From positions 115,827 to 179,826 of the forward strand of contig NCSJ02000051.1 in assembly GCA_002812745.2 (NCBI GenBank): DNA of 64,000 bases, in the 5' to 3' direction. The notes under the pieces were generated by a model, which saw nothing but the letters and a program-made list of their open reading frames with translations, was not told the DNA's origin and did no database searches. Source of the stretch: Scytalidium lignicola (Eukaryota; Ascomycota; Leotiomycetes). Both the position numbers and the translations under genes were made by a program. Shown here piece after piece: positions 50,145 to 63,990 of the stretch (positions are counted from its first letter, which is position 1; every line of letters starts with the position of its first letter).

Positions 50145-53100
50145 ATGTAGATGATGATCTAGAATCTATTCCGGCAGATAATAAGGATATTGAGAAGTAT
50201 CAGAGATTATAATGCTGATGTTGAGTTTGTTAAGATCCACTAGAGCTCGCTAGGAACAAAGAAGATAGTTGGCATTGTGATCGGTGATTCTGCGGTGCTG
50301 CAGATGAACATAAGCTTCGAATCTTCAGGCTTTAGGCCGAGAAAGACAAAATATTTCCGTTAATCACTCTCTTCTCAGCATATCCTTCTTCGGAGACGAA
50401 TGTCAAGATGAAGAATAATTAAGTAATGCCGTTCGGATCATATTGATTGTAAGAATGGTGAAAGGGGTTGGTGAGACACGGCAAGTTAAAGCGACACGAG
50501 GATGCACATCTCCCGACCGAACAACAAGGACAAACCTCTCAAATCAATCATCGCTCATCGAATCAAGAGCGGCAGCACAAACCGGCAGATCTCTTTCCAC
50601 CTGTGGTTTTTGACAGGAGATATTTCGGGAAATATTTACTGATCATCACCTTCACGGGTAAGGCGAGGCCTATGTAGAATTGGCAGACTCGCAATTACAA
50701 CTCTACAAAGATACTGCGTGACTACATCGGAAACAGATTCATTTACTCATGTACGACCCTAGGAGCCAGGCACGGCAAAAGACCCCTTCCATGCTTGGTA
50801 GCGTAATGATGATCACCACGAGTTGCCCGGCAGGAAACCCATCATCCATGTCGAAGCCACATCGGCCCTAGAAGCCTTGATGGCCCAGAGAAGCCACGAG
50901 AGACCCCAGCAGGATCTTGGTCATCCGCAGCGTGGTAACCAGCATCAACCAAAAAGCCAAAAGCCACAAGACACACACACACACGCACACTCCACAATCC
51001 TAATTCTTCCCCAGTTGCACCGCGCTTAAAAACATGGACCACCACAGCCGTGGCACAAGCGCCGCCGCCGTCCGTCGTGGCATCCGTAACGTTACCTTGG
51101 GGCACATGCCATGCATATTTCTGACGGGGTCGCTCAACCCCTCGGGGGGGCTTGACGTACCGGTAGATTCATTCCCAGGCGTATGGAAACGAAAAAAACG
51201 CCCGCTGCCCCTCTCCCCCAAAGGCTGGCGCCGCGAAGCGCACACACACACACACATACCCTAAAACAGGTAAGGACTGTGGCTGCAGGCCCTGAAACTG
51301 GCGCAACAACGGTTATCACGGCAGCGGCGCATTTTTCCTGTGCGGGCGCGCCTTCGGGTTTTGTGGTGGGGTCGGGGCCGCAGTTTTAGGGCTTGCCTGG
51401 TATCCGGAGTGTCGGTTTTTTGGTGGCTGGGGGCAGTGGCAGCCAGTGGTGGTCCCTGGAGGAGCCATTCTTTTGCTGGTTTTTAATGCGGGTCTGAAGT
51501 CATAGGGCTGGTTGGTCTGGGGTTATTTGTGATGATGATGCGATGTCACTTTATTTTTGAAGTAATTCAGGTTGGTGGGTTTGATTAAGGTCTACATGCC
51601 GCTGTATATGTGTACTCTCTCTTGTGCTACGCATTAAAAAGCAGGGAAGCTGCAACAACGGGTGTCGGCAGTAAAAGGTGCATATCTTCATACCATCATG
51701 CTGTTTAAATGATGATGAATGGGCAATGCAGAATATAAGTATAATCATATCTGTCCATTACCTTATCACATGTCCATACATGTCACACAGTGCCGCACTG
51801 ATATCTGAATGATTACGTCCTACTATTCAAGAACACTGTAACAATAACTCGGCGATATAGGTACAGATAAGCCAACATTCTTGTAGAACATAGAACATCT
51901 TGTGCTATGTACTTGTACATTCATGACAATCCTTCCCTAATCAAGACACCGATCTGCAGGTATCCGCACGTCACGGATACATAGTTTTCTTTTAAAAGAG
52001 GATGCAGATCTTCTTACCACTGCAATGCTACCCAAGTCCTGAACTTCTTATATAGAGTTGCTTGCAGGATTACCTTTATTTCCTCTTCATGCTCTGAGAT
52101 GGAGAATGTAGCAAGCATCACGATGAGCACATGAACCAGAGCTCAACACTTGTATAGGGTACACAGGTTGATTAGATCCTGTCATCATCAACGCATTGTC
52201 CTACCTTGCGGAGATCAAATGACTTGAGCATGGTCTAGGGTTGCAACCGCTTGAGTTAATTCAGACGACATCACGTTTTGCTCGTTCCTTCCTTATTAGC
52301 GACTTCTCTCTATATCTATCCTTCCTCATGATGTCCTGTCGGATTTATTAAATTTTTTTGATGTTGTAAACCTTCAAACCAAATACCATATATGGCCTTT
52401 CGATGCTTTGTCTTCTAATTTTTATTAATCGCAGTTACATCACTGGTATTCCATCATGTCAGTGGTGTAGTTTTCGCTTGTGGTTGTCATGAGGCGGTAG
52501 CAACAATCAGCACACTGAATTCATGCACCGAGGCACTCGGAAAAGGTTATGGTATGTTCAAATCATGAGTCCAGTGACTCTTTTCCTTTTCCTTCGGCTC
52601 AAATAAAGCATAAAAATACAAGATAAGGGAAAAGGTGGGCTTTCGCTGGAGGCAAATTAAAGATCCTCCTCCCCCTTCCTAATGGGACCTACAAGTCCAA
52701 ACAAGTAGAAAGCAACAGAACCCCCCCGTTTCCATACCTGAACGCATCATCGGATATCTCAACAGAAAGCGATATAAGCCAACAATTGCAGAACGAAACA
52801 ACTGCAGTGGGAAAACACATCAAATATGAAGATCGCTCCAAGGAGATAGCATCCACCCAGAATATCCCAGCAAGACATAGAGCACTTCCTTAGCCTATCG
52901 AAATTTAACTGTCTCGAGAAAAGCGAAGCCGAAGAGAACAGCATTCATGCCCATCCCAAGGTTTGCGAAAGTAGTTCCCGTCAAACCGCACCCACCGACT
53001 CCAAACTCCGAGTCCGCGAAAAACGGAACGCAGCCGAGACCCTGCTATCGTTCGAATATGATCCAGCCCGTTCTTCGGTTTTCCCCAGTTATACCGACCC

Positions 53101-53388
53101 CGAATTCCTACGCTACCAGCTTCGGCTCCACGTGTCGAAGAAAATGCGCACCAGATAAAGGTATCCGAATATAAGAAAACTGTCAAGAACGAAACAGAAC
53201 GCCTGTCTGGATGCCTCCAATTCCATAACATCGAGGCTAACGAATGCACAGTTGAACGGTTTGCACCACTATCATGACGCCACTGGTACCATAGAACCGA
53301 TTTCCCATCCCATGAACATCAATCCGGCTGAACCCGTTGTACTCAGCGTTCACAACCTAGTGTCGTAATCATTTAATTTTTTTTTACT

Positions 53389-54799
53389 TCATTCCTTCTT
53401 ATCCTGGCTACGGTCATGTGAGCCATCGCCAATCATTTCTGCCTTATCCAGTGGTGACTGGGAGCCCTGATTTTGATTCGAGCCTCCAGTGGTAGGACTC
53501 TTGCCACAGCCCTTCACAAGAATATGTCTCTATGGAACCAGTCAGTATCGTGTGCATTATTCAAGTGGATGGCGTTCATAATGCTCAATATGAGATTAGG
53601 ATAGAACGAACCTTCAGGGCATCCTTCCTTGAGAAACTCTTTTCACAGTGGCCGCAAGGGAATGGCTTAACTGCCAGGTGAATACGCTTATGTCGTTTCA
53701 AATCGTGATTCCGATTGAAAGACTGAGGACATTGATCGCACTTGAATGGACGATCATTCTGAGGCGTCGGCTGACCAGAATGTGGTCCATACATCGGCGC
53801 TCCCATGTGATGAGGTTGATATTGCATGTTCATTCCTCCTACGGGAACCATCTGTGCTCCGGGGTTGTGAACATTTGATAAAACCTGACCCGACATGGCT
53901 GGGAGATTATAGGGATATGGTGGTCTCTGCTGTGGATAAACCGGAGGTACATTCATCGGGCCCTGGCCTGGGCCTCCTGGATTCCTATTTGCTGGGCCCG
54001 GACCTTGATTAGGTGACTGGCCGGTTGGAGATTGTTGCGCGTATGCTGGAAATGAAGATTGTTGTGGTGTTGATGAAGGAGTATAGTAGGTAGGGGTTGG
54101 AGGTGGTCTCCCGCCATAGTTATCGGGAGCATGTGGAGGACCTTGGTGCTGTGCTTGGGGTGCTTGCTGTTGCGGGTTCATCATTCCCTGATTCATTTGC
54201 TGCTGTTGATGCTGCTGTTGATGCTGCTGTTGATGCTGCTGCTGCTGATGATGCTGTTGTTGTTGATGTTGTTGGGGAGCCATATTAGGTTGATTTGCCT
54301 GAGGGCCCGAACCTGACATTGACATGGAGGTTGGGAACGGTAGGTTCACGTCATAAGGCGGTGGTGGTAATCCTTCACCAGTGGCCGGAGAGTTTGTATT
54401 TCGATTCTGAAAGTTTGCGGATGGAGCATACTGTGGTCGCGCCATATAGTTCTGCTGCGCGTATGGAGTGGACATTGGTGGTGCTGAGCTATACGTGTAA
54501 GAGCTCCCCGGCGTGGGCCAATAACCCATTTGCTGATATGGCGGCCCGGCAGCAGAGCTGACCGAGCTTCCACTGTTCACGCTGGATGCCATGGGACTCA
54601 GACCATCACCTGGTACTGCTGCTGGAGGAGTTAAGACGTTGTTGGGCACTGCTGGCGTGGGTTGGCTGGTGCTGGTGGGCGCATACGCTGCCGGATACTT
54701 ATGCAAGTTGGAGATATGGTCGGGCGGAGGGAGCTGGAAGGTTGGGAGATTTGAGGCAGCTGATCTTCGAGCAGTGAAGCTCTGAGCAGTTTCCATCAT
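53389..54799 (-). CDS. flbC: C2H2 transcription factor, FlbC-like
   Basis: FlbC is a C2H2 activator that promotes conidiation in Aspergillus (family knowledge); the role here is inferred. Exons 54799-53612 and 53529-53389 join in phase 0 to 442 aa. Residues 1-345 are disordered and Pro/Gln/Ser-rich, with a Gln/His tract near 175-205. Finger 1 is at 352-374 (C354, C357, H370, H374; FKCDQCPQSFNRNHDLKRHK). Finger 2 starts at C382 and C385 and finishes in exon 2 with H398 and C404 (RHILVKGC), so it is a C2HC variant cut by the intron after Lys396. The block RIHLAVKPFPCGHCEKSFSR is what I associate with FlbC. Donor GTTCGT is slightly unusual; acceptor TAG is standard. The two ATGs at 54799 and 54796 cannot be told apart. 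Confidence 0.85.
54198..54274 (-). repeat. CAG/CAT/CAA-rich tract encoding Gln/His in flbC-like gene
   Basis: Imperfect TGCTGT/TGATGC units on the plus strand read as runs of Gln broken by His. Low-complexity coding DNA, frame intact. Confidence 0.8.
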
Positions 54800-57195
54800 G
54801 GACGATGCTGGGAAGGTCGGTAATGACTCAATGCGAGATGGATAGCAATGCCCTCCAAATCAGACTCGCGGTGCAGCTTCGAGGTGCTCGATCCCAAGGG
54901 CCAAGCGTGACGGTCAAGACCCAGCTTCACGGTCGAGTCCAAAGAGCACACACGCATACACACAAAGACGCACAACACACGAATACACTCGACCCAAGCT
55001 ATTCCGCAGTGGAAGCTGGCAGTCTTCAAGAGTCACTCCCGGACAAGTGACGGCGATGATGTTCTCGAGAAGATGTCGAGAAGCAGATTGATATTCGGCG
55101 TTCGAGGGTCAGACTGGGTAGAGAATGTGGAGCGTCGATCACCTGGATGGCGGCCGGGGAGGCGTCTGTCGATATATGTAGCTTATTGGGTCCGACTGGA
55201 GTGGTCTGTGTACGAGGGATGCATTGGCTGGAAGGGATGTTGATTTTCCAGTGGGCAGCGTGGCCGAGGGTAGGGACGACGGGCGCGGACGGGGGTTGTG
55301 GTTTAGAGCAAGAGCAGATGGTGGGCGAGAGGGGTCCAGGTAGCTTAGCTTAGCATCTGGGAGGCGAGCAGGCGAGCAAAGTTGGCGGGCCTGGACTAGG
55401 GGGGTTGAGGGTGATGGTGAGGGGGGGTGGAAGGAAAACCAGCCAACGCTTCCAGGCTCGAGGTCCTCTGTATGGCCTGGTTTTGGGGGCCCTGAGGGAA
55501 GCTGTTTTCCTTTTCCTTTTCCTTCTTCTTTTCTAACTTTCTTTCTTTCTTTTCTGGCCTGGCCTGCGCGTGCGTGACCCTAACAATCAGCGTGAGCGCT
55601 GGATCATAAAAGGAAACAACAATAATATTAACAGCAGCAATAATACGGTAAAAACGAAACAGTGCGGGCTCGACCAGCCATTCGGGGGCACACTTGCGAT
55701 AGGGGATCTTCCCAGCGAGATTTCCCGTTGCAAAGGAACCTGCGAAACTTTATTTTCGGGCGGGCTTGGCCATCACGCCAGTTTCCCAGGCGGTGATTGT
55801 GCTAATGTGGAGCGCGGCGAGGGAGTGGAATGCTGGGAATTTGCTGCTGTCTGGCACACGGCTCGGTTCTGGCCCCCCCCAAGCAAGCTGCTGTCCTGGT
55901 AAGTTTACTGGTACTACTGGGACTGCTACTACTGCTGCTGCTAACTGGTACGGGCTCCCCCCAAGCTAGTCAGCTAGGTCCGCTAGCACCCAAGCACCCC
56001 CCATCCACCATCCTGCGAGAAGCTTGCACGCAACAACAATCGATGACTTCCCACTCGCACCGTGCTTGTGGTCGCCGACCGAACATGCGATGGCCTGCGC
56101 GGATTTATTGATTGCAGTCCGCCGGCTCTAATGATAACCTAATTGCGGCCGTCGTATCTCTTGTACAGTAGCTTGTACGGGCTGTCTGCGTGGCCACGGC
56201 GAACTACGAGGGGCTAGATCTGGGAGACATCGTCTGGCACCAAAGATCCCGTACTAGAATCAATTACAGTAATCAATCAATCAATCACGACCAAGTACCA
56301 TTACCGCAGCAGTTCGCGTCTGAAGGAAAGCCCTGCGGCAAGCGGAGGCAACGCAACGGCACCACCAGTTGAACTCGATGGCTTTTTCGGATGCTTAAAC
56401 CATGATTTTCGACGGCGCATCCCATCTCCTAGGGACGCTGGTGCTGCTTGCCTCTCGAAGGGGGCTGCCATGCCATATCCATGCCGTGGCCTGCCCGCCA
56501 TGCAATCAGCCAGGTCTGGGATTGTCGAAGGAAAGGCTGTGCGACTCGTCCCCCGTCCTTGGGAACGAGCGCAACCGCAAGATGCAACCGCAACTCATGA
56601 CTTTTTGGAACCCAGGGAGCGTCACCGAGCGAGGGGACGCACACACGCATGCAGCGCACGTCCGCGGCGCATCCCGAACTAACCGCAGCACTATTTACAC
56701 GGGTTGGGGTCCCTGCGAAAAATGCGCTTTGGGCTGATGCGTCGCGCGCGCGCCCAGCTGCCTGGCTGCTTTTCTGGTCGCTGGTACGCTTACAACTCTT
56801 TGGGGGGACCCACGGGCGCGGTGACAAGGGCACAAAGGACACAAGGGGGAGAACCTCGAGAAAAGAAACGAGCCAGGGAGGAGGAATGGGGCAAAGACTT
56901 TTTTTCCTTCTTCTTTCTTCTTTTCTTTTCATGGGCGCATGCAGGTGGCCCATGGGAGGGGGCCAGGAGGGTTTCCAGAGGCTGCTCTTGGCTCGAAGCC
57001 GCAGGAAGCTAAATTCCAGCCATTGCAAGCCAAGCGCGCATGTAGCTACTGCATTCTTTCTTTTCTCTGAGCGGGATGGACGATGATATGGGACGGGGGG
57101 CTGACTAGCGCCGACTTTGGGGGGTTATTGATTTGCACCTAGGAGAGGCACGGAAGGAAGGGGTAGGTAGCAGACGATGATCGATGTGCACAGAG

Positions 57196-57222
57196 ACAGA
57201 GAAAAAGAGAAGAGAGAGAGAG
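57196..57222. repeat. GA microsatellite
   Basis: GA-rich run (AGAGAGAGAG) with a matching CT run at about 57372-57388; these could pair in a transcript. Confidence 0.7.
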
Positions 57223-60200
57223 AGCGAGTGCGTGGTGCGAAAGGCTTTCTCCAGTTGGAGCGTTGGGCCGAGGCAGCCGTGATCCGGAAAGCAGACTGAC
57301 TGACTACTTGCCTCTTTCTGTCAATTTTCTGCCATATCACACAACCACACTTTATTGTACTGTACCATACAACCTCTCTCTCTCTCTCCTTTTTTTTGCT
57401 TGTGTTTGTTCTTTTGCTAAGCCTTTCCTTTTCCTCACCCATGCTCATCAACAAGGTACCAGGAAATTTAATTTTGGTACATCTAAACGGACCACAAACA
57501 ACCAACAGGCTCCTCAAGCATGAGTCGCGCCGAAGGGGTCTGCGAGAAAGCGGCCTCCGGCCTAGACTAAAACCAATTATTATTTTTAGCGGGATTCCAT
57601 ATCGCGACATTGAGCGAAGATTGCTCGAGAGACTCTCTCTCTCCTGTAAGTAAGCTGGGTACATGATGTTTTGGCAATATTGCTTCCCCTTTCGATATTC
57701 AGCTGATAGTCCTTCGCCGCGATGGTCTGGTGCTTGCCCCAGCTTCTGACTGCGATGCGGCGAATGAGAGCGGGCGGTGTCCGAGTGGGCCAGCCAAGCC
57801 AACCAAAAACGGAATGGTGCTGAGCAGAGGGGTCTCTCTCCCAACTTCTCCCAAGTTGATCCCGGTCGCGCGCTAGCGATTAATCTCCCAAGGGAAAAAC
57901 CGTCCAGCAGCTGCGACAGGACAGGACAAGACAGAAGACAAGACAAAAGACCAGGGCAGGACAAGGGGACTTTGGATTTCCTTTGGCTGGATGGCTGGAT
58001 GCTTGGAGGCTGCAGGCTCGCGGTTCCCGAAAACTCCAACCCGGTCAGCCATACCGGCCGCCCTCTCGAAGGGGTCAGCTGCAATTGCGGGTGGCAGGAT
58101 GGTGGTGGTGTTGCTCGTTGGGCCCTCCCTCGATGGACGTGCTGACCACTCCTTAATTCGCTGACGGAACATAGCGTCGGGGGAGGGCTCGAGAGCACGA
58201 GCCCCAAGGACTCGGACTCCTCCTCTCTCCCCTGTCCTCAGAATTGGCACTAAGAGCCAAATCTACCACCTGTTCGTTCGTTGTTGCGAGAAGAGAGACG
58301 AATGGTACACGTTTGCTTTGAAGGAGAAGGTGACATCAGTTTTTGCCTGACAGCCTGGCTGCCAGATGCCAGACTCGAAAAGGTAACAAGATAATAGCTA
58401 CAACAATCTTACTGGTTCCTTTTCTTTTCTACTGTATGTATTCATCCATCCATCCATCGAGTTGAAGATTGAAGACACACACTCTAAGGTCCTACAGTAG
58501 CACTCGTACCGAATGACAATTCGAACAATCTCTCGACCTTTTATTTTTGCTCATATGTATGTGACTAAATTAATAATATCTCGAATCCACTTCACGACAG
58601 TACGGTTCTGTACTTTCGCACTTGCAACCACTCACAGAGCGCCGTATCTAGAAACGATGGGCTAGGTTCACGATGCGAGAAGTCCAAAGCATGTACTGTA
58701 CCTTGAATTTCCACACCCTTTTGCAGGAATCCGTGCAGGCCCAGACCACTGCACTGGAGAGAATCGTCTGTTCTCCCGCGGACCACTCCAGAACCCGCGG
58801 CGACCTCAGAGAGTCAGTGCTCAAAACAGGGCAGATATGATTACAGTACCGTACTTCCAATCTTCCATCAACTCTCCTACAGTACATACACAGTAACTTA
58901 GCGTACGCATCTGACGATAGCAAACTCTCGATCTGGCCTTTACTGGCAACCAAGTTGTATGACGACGCCGCCCATGATGAAGCCGGGCCCGATTCCCGAG
59001 GGGGGCTCCATGATTATTCCTCCTTTGGATCAACCGGCTCCAAAATGACAAGTAACAAGATCTACTAGTATTAGCCAGCCCAGCTCCACAGCCGCAAAAC
59101 GTGAAATCATCCGTATACGGTATACGGCGCACGCTCATCGAAATTGTAACGTACAGTACAGCACAGCTGGTTGTCAGCTACGGAGTACAAGACTCAGAAT
59201 TAGATGGTTTGGTCTTTGCCGCGCTTACGGAGTACTTGACGCTTTCTTCTTTGGATCACCATGTAAGTTTACTGTATTACCTGTGTGACCCAGTGGTCGT
59301 CTATTTTCTCCGATTAAGGTCTGGCTCCATTTTCCTGGGGTCTAGATCCTTCGATCAAAAGGAGATTCGCTACCGTTCTCGCCATACATCACATCACAGC
59401 CCCCCTGGTAAAAACTGGCAGACCATTTTGCCCTCTGAAGGGATAAGCTAGGAGGTCGGAGGTCGGAGCAGATCGAAACCAATTGCAATGCCGCATCGCT
59501 ACTGGATAAGACTTGACTTGTAATGGATGATCGTCCCCTTCATGACTGTGACGATATCTTGGATCGCCTGGCAGCAACATCCAACTACAGCACAGTGCAG
59601 TAGATGTAAGGTGGGGGAAAGGGAGGCGAGTGGAAAGACCCGGGGGGTTTTCCAGAGAATCCTTTTTTTTTTAACCGTGCATGAACCTCGACGGAATTGA
59701 TACTGGCTGAGCAAAAGGCAAGAAATGGAAATTCCCCAGCGGGGTTCCCAAAGAATGAGGAGATACTGTACCAATGATGCCCCCTTTGCTAGTGACGACA
59801 GAATGTTTTCTCTTGTCACAAGCCCTATCTACAGACAAACACACCTTTTCTACTCGTAACTTATACGGAAAGTCCAAGCCTGGGCACACCGAAACACAGG
59901 CACGGTAGGATCCCATCAGTCTGGTTCTTGACAAGTCCTAGTTGATGCACTAGGTCACCCAAAAGCCCATTATCTCATTAGGCCAAACGGCATCCCGAAA
60001 CTGGAACCAGAACTTCTCCGCAGCCCAGCAGACGCCCAGTGTTCCCGTGGCTTGATGTCGTTTCCACCACACAACGTGCCACCATCTCTGGCGTTTCCCA
60101 AGAGAGCAGTGATCACCCTACCTTATTTTTTCTCCCAGAACTGTAATAATCCCCCCTTCTTCTTCTTCTGCCTTTTTTGCTCATCATCACTCGTGTGTGT

Positions 60201-61865
60201 CACCTTTTCCCCAAGTCACATGTTTGAATTCTCTCCCCTCTTCCAACGGAATACTCCTAGCGCGATCTATAGTCTATAGTGGCCAAAGATCCAAGCAAAA
60301 AAACCGCCCATAGCATACAACGCGCTACACATGTCACAGTATCGATCTGATTTGACTGCCGAAGGATAGCCTCCCTGGGCCGGCAGTCTTCTGCTCCACG
60401 AATGTTGTCATTACTGTATATCCCCAGATGCAGAAAAAAAGCCTCTTATCTCGACATCATCTAGACCCCTCCCCCCTCTATTACATTTTCCCTGGGTGTC
60501 TCTCGCGAAAAGAAAAATATGACATATTCTTCTCAATATGACTGGGGAAACAAACCACCACCCATTATTTTGTGTCCCGCAATTCCCTTTCAGCTTATCT
60601 TACAAGAGAGGCCTTCGGCAGCCGGCCAGTTCTCCTGCACACGAGCCAGACACCCTCCTCTCTGCTCCCATTTCCCCCCCTCCTACGCCTACTTGGGCTT
60701 AGATCAAAACCGTCCCCCCNATTCCCATCCCATCCCAGCATATTGGGTCCCATGTCATGTCTTACTTTTTGAGCTCATTTTTTACCCTTTCCCTTTTCCT
60801 TTTCCTATCCTTCTCTTCTCCTCTCATTTTTTCTTTTCTTTCCGCTGGATCACTCGCCTCCTGCATGTTGAGCTGCAGAAAGGCCCTATTTGCTTGGCAC
60901 TTCGCAATAGTCTACGAAAAAGCAAGCACATGCATGCGGGGGCGCGATAGTTACAGTACAGAAGCACGTTTTTCTCTCTTTTCTGTTTTTCCGCCGCCGT
61001 CGCTATCTATCCATGGGTTAGGATGGACCCCATGCATGGACGGACGCGACCCAAGATTGCTGCCCTTTTTTTTTTTTTTGTGGTGGCTCAGGGGTTGAGC
61101 GAGCGGGTGTGGAAGCGTTTGCGATACGGTACCTACCCCCTTCTTCGGTTCTGCCTAGTTACCGTATTGTCAGCCGTACGTCTCTGCCTCCCGAAGCCTC
61201 ACAGACAGAGTGAGAGGAGAGGGGTTTACAGTAGAAGAACCCGCTACGATGCAGCCAATCGGAGGTCCGGAAGACAAGGGAATTTTAATACGGTACTCGG
61301 AGCGTATCAGCCTCTAAATGATGTCAAAACCCTTAATTAAGACGGAGATTGATTGTCTTTTTGAGATCTACCGACTGTAGGTAGGTTCAGTTACGCTACG
61401 AACTATACTAACGTTTAGAATTAATCTACGAATCTATCCGAACTCTCTTTCTGCAAGAGGCGTAACTTATGTCCCGTACTACTGTACTACAGTACTACTG
61501 TCCATATCAGGCCATACCACTAAATGCATTGTTCAGGAAAACGGACCTGGATGCAAGTAACCCTTGGATAACCTTGATTCGGATAAAGATCTCAGCCTAT
61601 TTTACTGTACAGTATTGAATGTCCCTGAGACATACTGAATTTTATAAAAATAGCGAGGCATCCAATCAACAGCATATACCTTGTACGAGTATAGGCCACT
61701 GTACAGTATCTGCCGTACCCGTCGCAATGACCCCATCTCATCTGCAACAAAATTTGAGGACGCGTTCCGAGACCCCCTTTCGAGTAAATACGGAACAAGG
61801 CACATTTAACTACAGTACACACAGTAAGTATTACAGTACCTCATCCGGTAAGGGTTTCGGTTGGT

Positions 61866-61883
61866 GAATGAATGAATGAATGA
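61866..61883. repeat. GAAT tetranucleotide microsatellite
   Basis: Four and a half GAAT units. Confidence 0.8.
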
Positions 61884-62413
61884 AGTGTGTCTTTTTTCGG
61901 TCGAGAAACTTGTCTCAGAAATTGTCAGATTTTCGGCTTGCTTGCTTTTCTATCTAAATCAATTCAAACTAAAGCTTTGTGATCCCCTCCTGTATTTTCA
62001 CCGGAATATGAAGGAGAAGAAAAAAAAAAGGGCTCAAAGTTTTTAGGAAACACCAAATATCGGAACAGGGCAGCGGCAAGGTGCTTTTCAAAACCAAACC
62101 CTTTTTCCAAACACAACAATTGTTTGGGCGGCCCGGATCTCACCTCATCTTTTTTTTTTTCAACAAAAAAANGACCTAACGGTCCCGCGCGAGAAGGAAA
62201 GGAAGGGGGAAGGGTGAGATTGTCAAGGACAACGTCTCTTAATGATCCATGCTTCCCACGTTTACGTTTTACGTTTGGTGTGTGTGTCATACAGTACAGT
62301 CGCACCAGATCCGTGCGAAAAGAGAAAGAGATTCTTATTTCCCCCCCCTCCCCTCTTCCTTGGAACGCAGACGCACTATTTAAGAAATACAGTCAGACTC
62401 CCAAGGCCACAAA

Positions 62414-62427
62414 GGGGGGGGGGGGGG
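62414..62427. repeat. G homopolymer (14)
   Basis: Fourteen G in a row; length may be unreliable given the Ns beside other homopolymers. Confidence 0.7.
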
Positions 62428-63524
62428 AAGGGTACCGGTAATGGTACGTTTTTTTTTAATGCCATACAGTACAGTAAGACGGGGAACGACCACCTGCATG
62501 ATCTGAAATTTGCAGGAACATTTTTAATTAGTGTTCGACGCTAATAAAGGGTAGATCTTATGTCAGCTCTGGCTTGCACTGCTTTTGGGTTGGATTGGGT
62601 TGTTGGGTTGTTGTTGTTCCCTTCCACTTTTTTTACTGTAACGGGTAACTTTTGCTATATTTGTTCTGCTGATCATGGTCAGTGGGTGGTGGTGTCAGTG
62701 ATGACTGTGTTATCATGCAATAGCTGCCTCTTTCTCTCCCCTCTTCTCTTCCTCTTTCACTATCGCGTGCTCTCTCACTACACACATCAATGCGGCTCCT
62801 CACCACAAGTGCTTACGGGCTGCACGGTATTGAGGAGGCCCATAGAAGGGCCTACGAAAGCCGCAGCCGTCAGGGACTTGGCCATCTGGACGTTGGACAA
62901 GGATGCGCATATCTGTTCGACCCTTGAGGCCAATGGTTCTACTACAATCTGACGAAAAGTGGTCGCAATAAGACCGGAACAGTCTATCGATTGAACCAAT
63001 CCCTACGGCTAGCTAGCATGTTTTTCTAGAAGCAGATGATTTATTGGCAAGCGTCCACATCGGTCCACAATAAGTAGTTGAGTAAAGCCTCCTAGGATGA
63101 GCAGCAGCCAGCCTGCAGGACAAGGGAAAACAAATCTCTTCCACGAGTCTGACTCGGCTACAAGTGGCCAAGGATTTGCGTTCCATATTAAGTTATCGGT
63201 CAATTAATGATGCAGTCCCGTACAGTACCGGTATGATGGCAGCACTAGGACCCTCCACCTTCACCTTCACCGTCACCGATGTCCAGATCCCAAAGGCTAG
63301 TGAAGAGATTCCCTTGTGGCTGGCTGCTGGAGAGAGAGAGAGAGGGCGTGCCGCCAACGGCCCGACGTCTCGGACTCCCCTCAAGCCATTTGCTGCACCA
63401 AACCCTTGCCAATCAACACCTTTTCCTGCCCATGCAACAACATTCTCGGCCCCAATAATAATAATACCGGCTTATCATTTTTTTTGGCAATCCTGGTTTG
63501 TCGTCGCTGGTCAACTAGCAGGAT

Positions 63525-63540
63525 GATAGATAGATAGATA
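63525..63540. repeat. GATA tetranucleotide microsatellite
   Basis: Four GATA units. GATA is also the core of GATA-factor sites, but a tandem run is more simply a microsatellite. Confidence 0.75.
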
Positions 63541-63967
63541 GCAGAGATCGAGCTACTCCCAACCAAATCCCAAGCATGTGGTTCCGTGTAATGCCAGTAT
63601 ATCGCAAAAGTACTGCACAGTAGGTTCTTGGCCGGGTGTGTGTTTTGTGGCGCGAACTGGTGTTCCCGCCTTCTTCTCTCTCCCAGTAAATCTCACCGCT
63701 TCCTGAATCCTAACCTCAAGCCTTCTCCTGTGCGTTACCCGGTACAATATTATTATGCGCACCAGGATCCCCATATTCGAGCAATTAGGAACAGGGTCCT
63801 TCTGTTCCCGTTCCTTGTTCTCTCAGCAGAAAACAGATCTTACGGCGTGATGCCAGAGCAGGCTCTCGAGATCTAGGCCAAGGGCGGAGACGGCAGGGGC
63901 GGTTTGTTTGGAACCAGAAGAAATCCCGCCTTCCTCCCCCTCCCTCCCCTTCTCCTGGGGTTGCAGG

Positions 63968-63990
63968 CAGAGAGAGAGAGAGAGAGAGAG
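63968..63990. repeat. AG microsatellite at window end
   Basis: About eleven AG units. Confidence 0.8.

Larger units (their letters stand above)
45676..53388. other. AT-rich accessory region with decayed relics and repeats
   Basis: No intact gene is visible over 7.7 kb. Degraded coding remnants occupy about 46.1-48.1 kb (listed separately), tandem and direct repeats lie at 49.6-50.2 kb, and 50.9-51.4 kb is more GC-rich with CA microsatellites (50968-50992, 51240-51256). The right end holds the 3' region of the flbC-like gene. Confidence 0.55.

Noticed and set aside
50968..51256. CA repeats as a possible CRISPR-like array
   Set aside because: They are simple dinucleotide microsatellites without spacers; no CRISPR array exists in this window, as expected for a fungus.
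57125..58207. 360-codon open frame on the minus strand
   Set aside because: Composition is Ser/Arg/Leu-rich and follows GA/CT microsatellites and CCTG-type repeats; no domain, no splice context, and overlapping frames are equally open. Long but probably chance in GC-rich low-complexity DNA.
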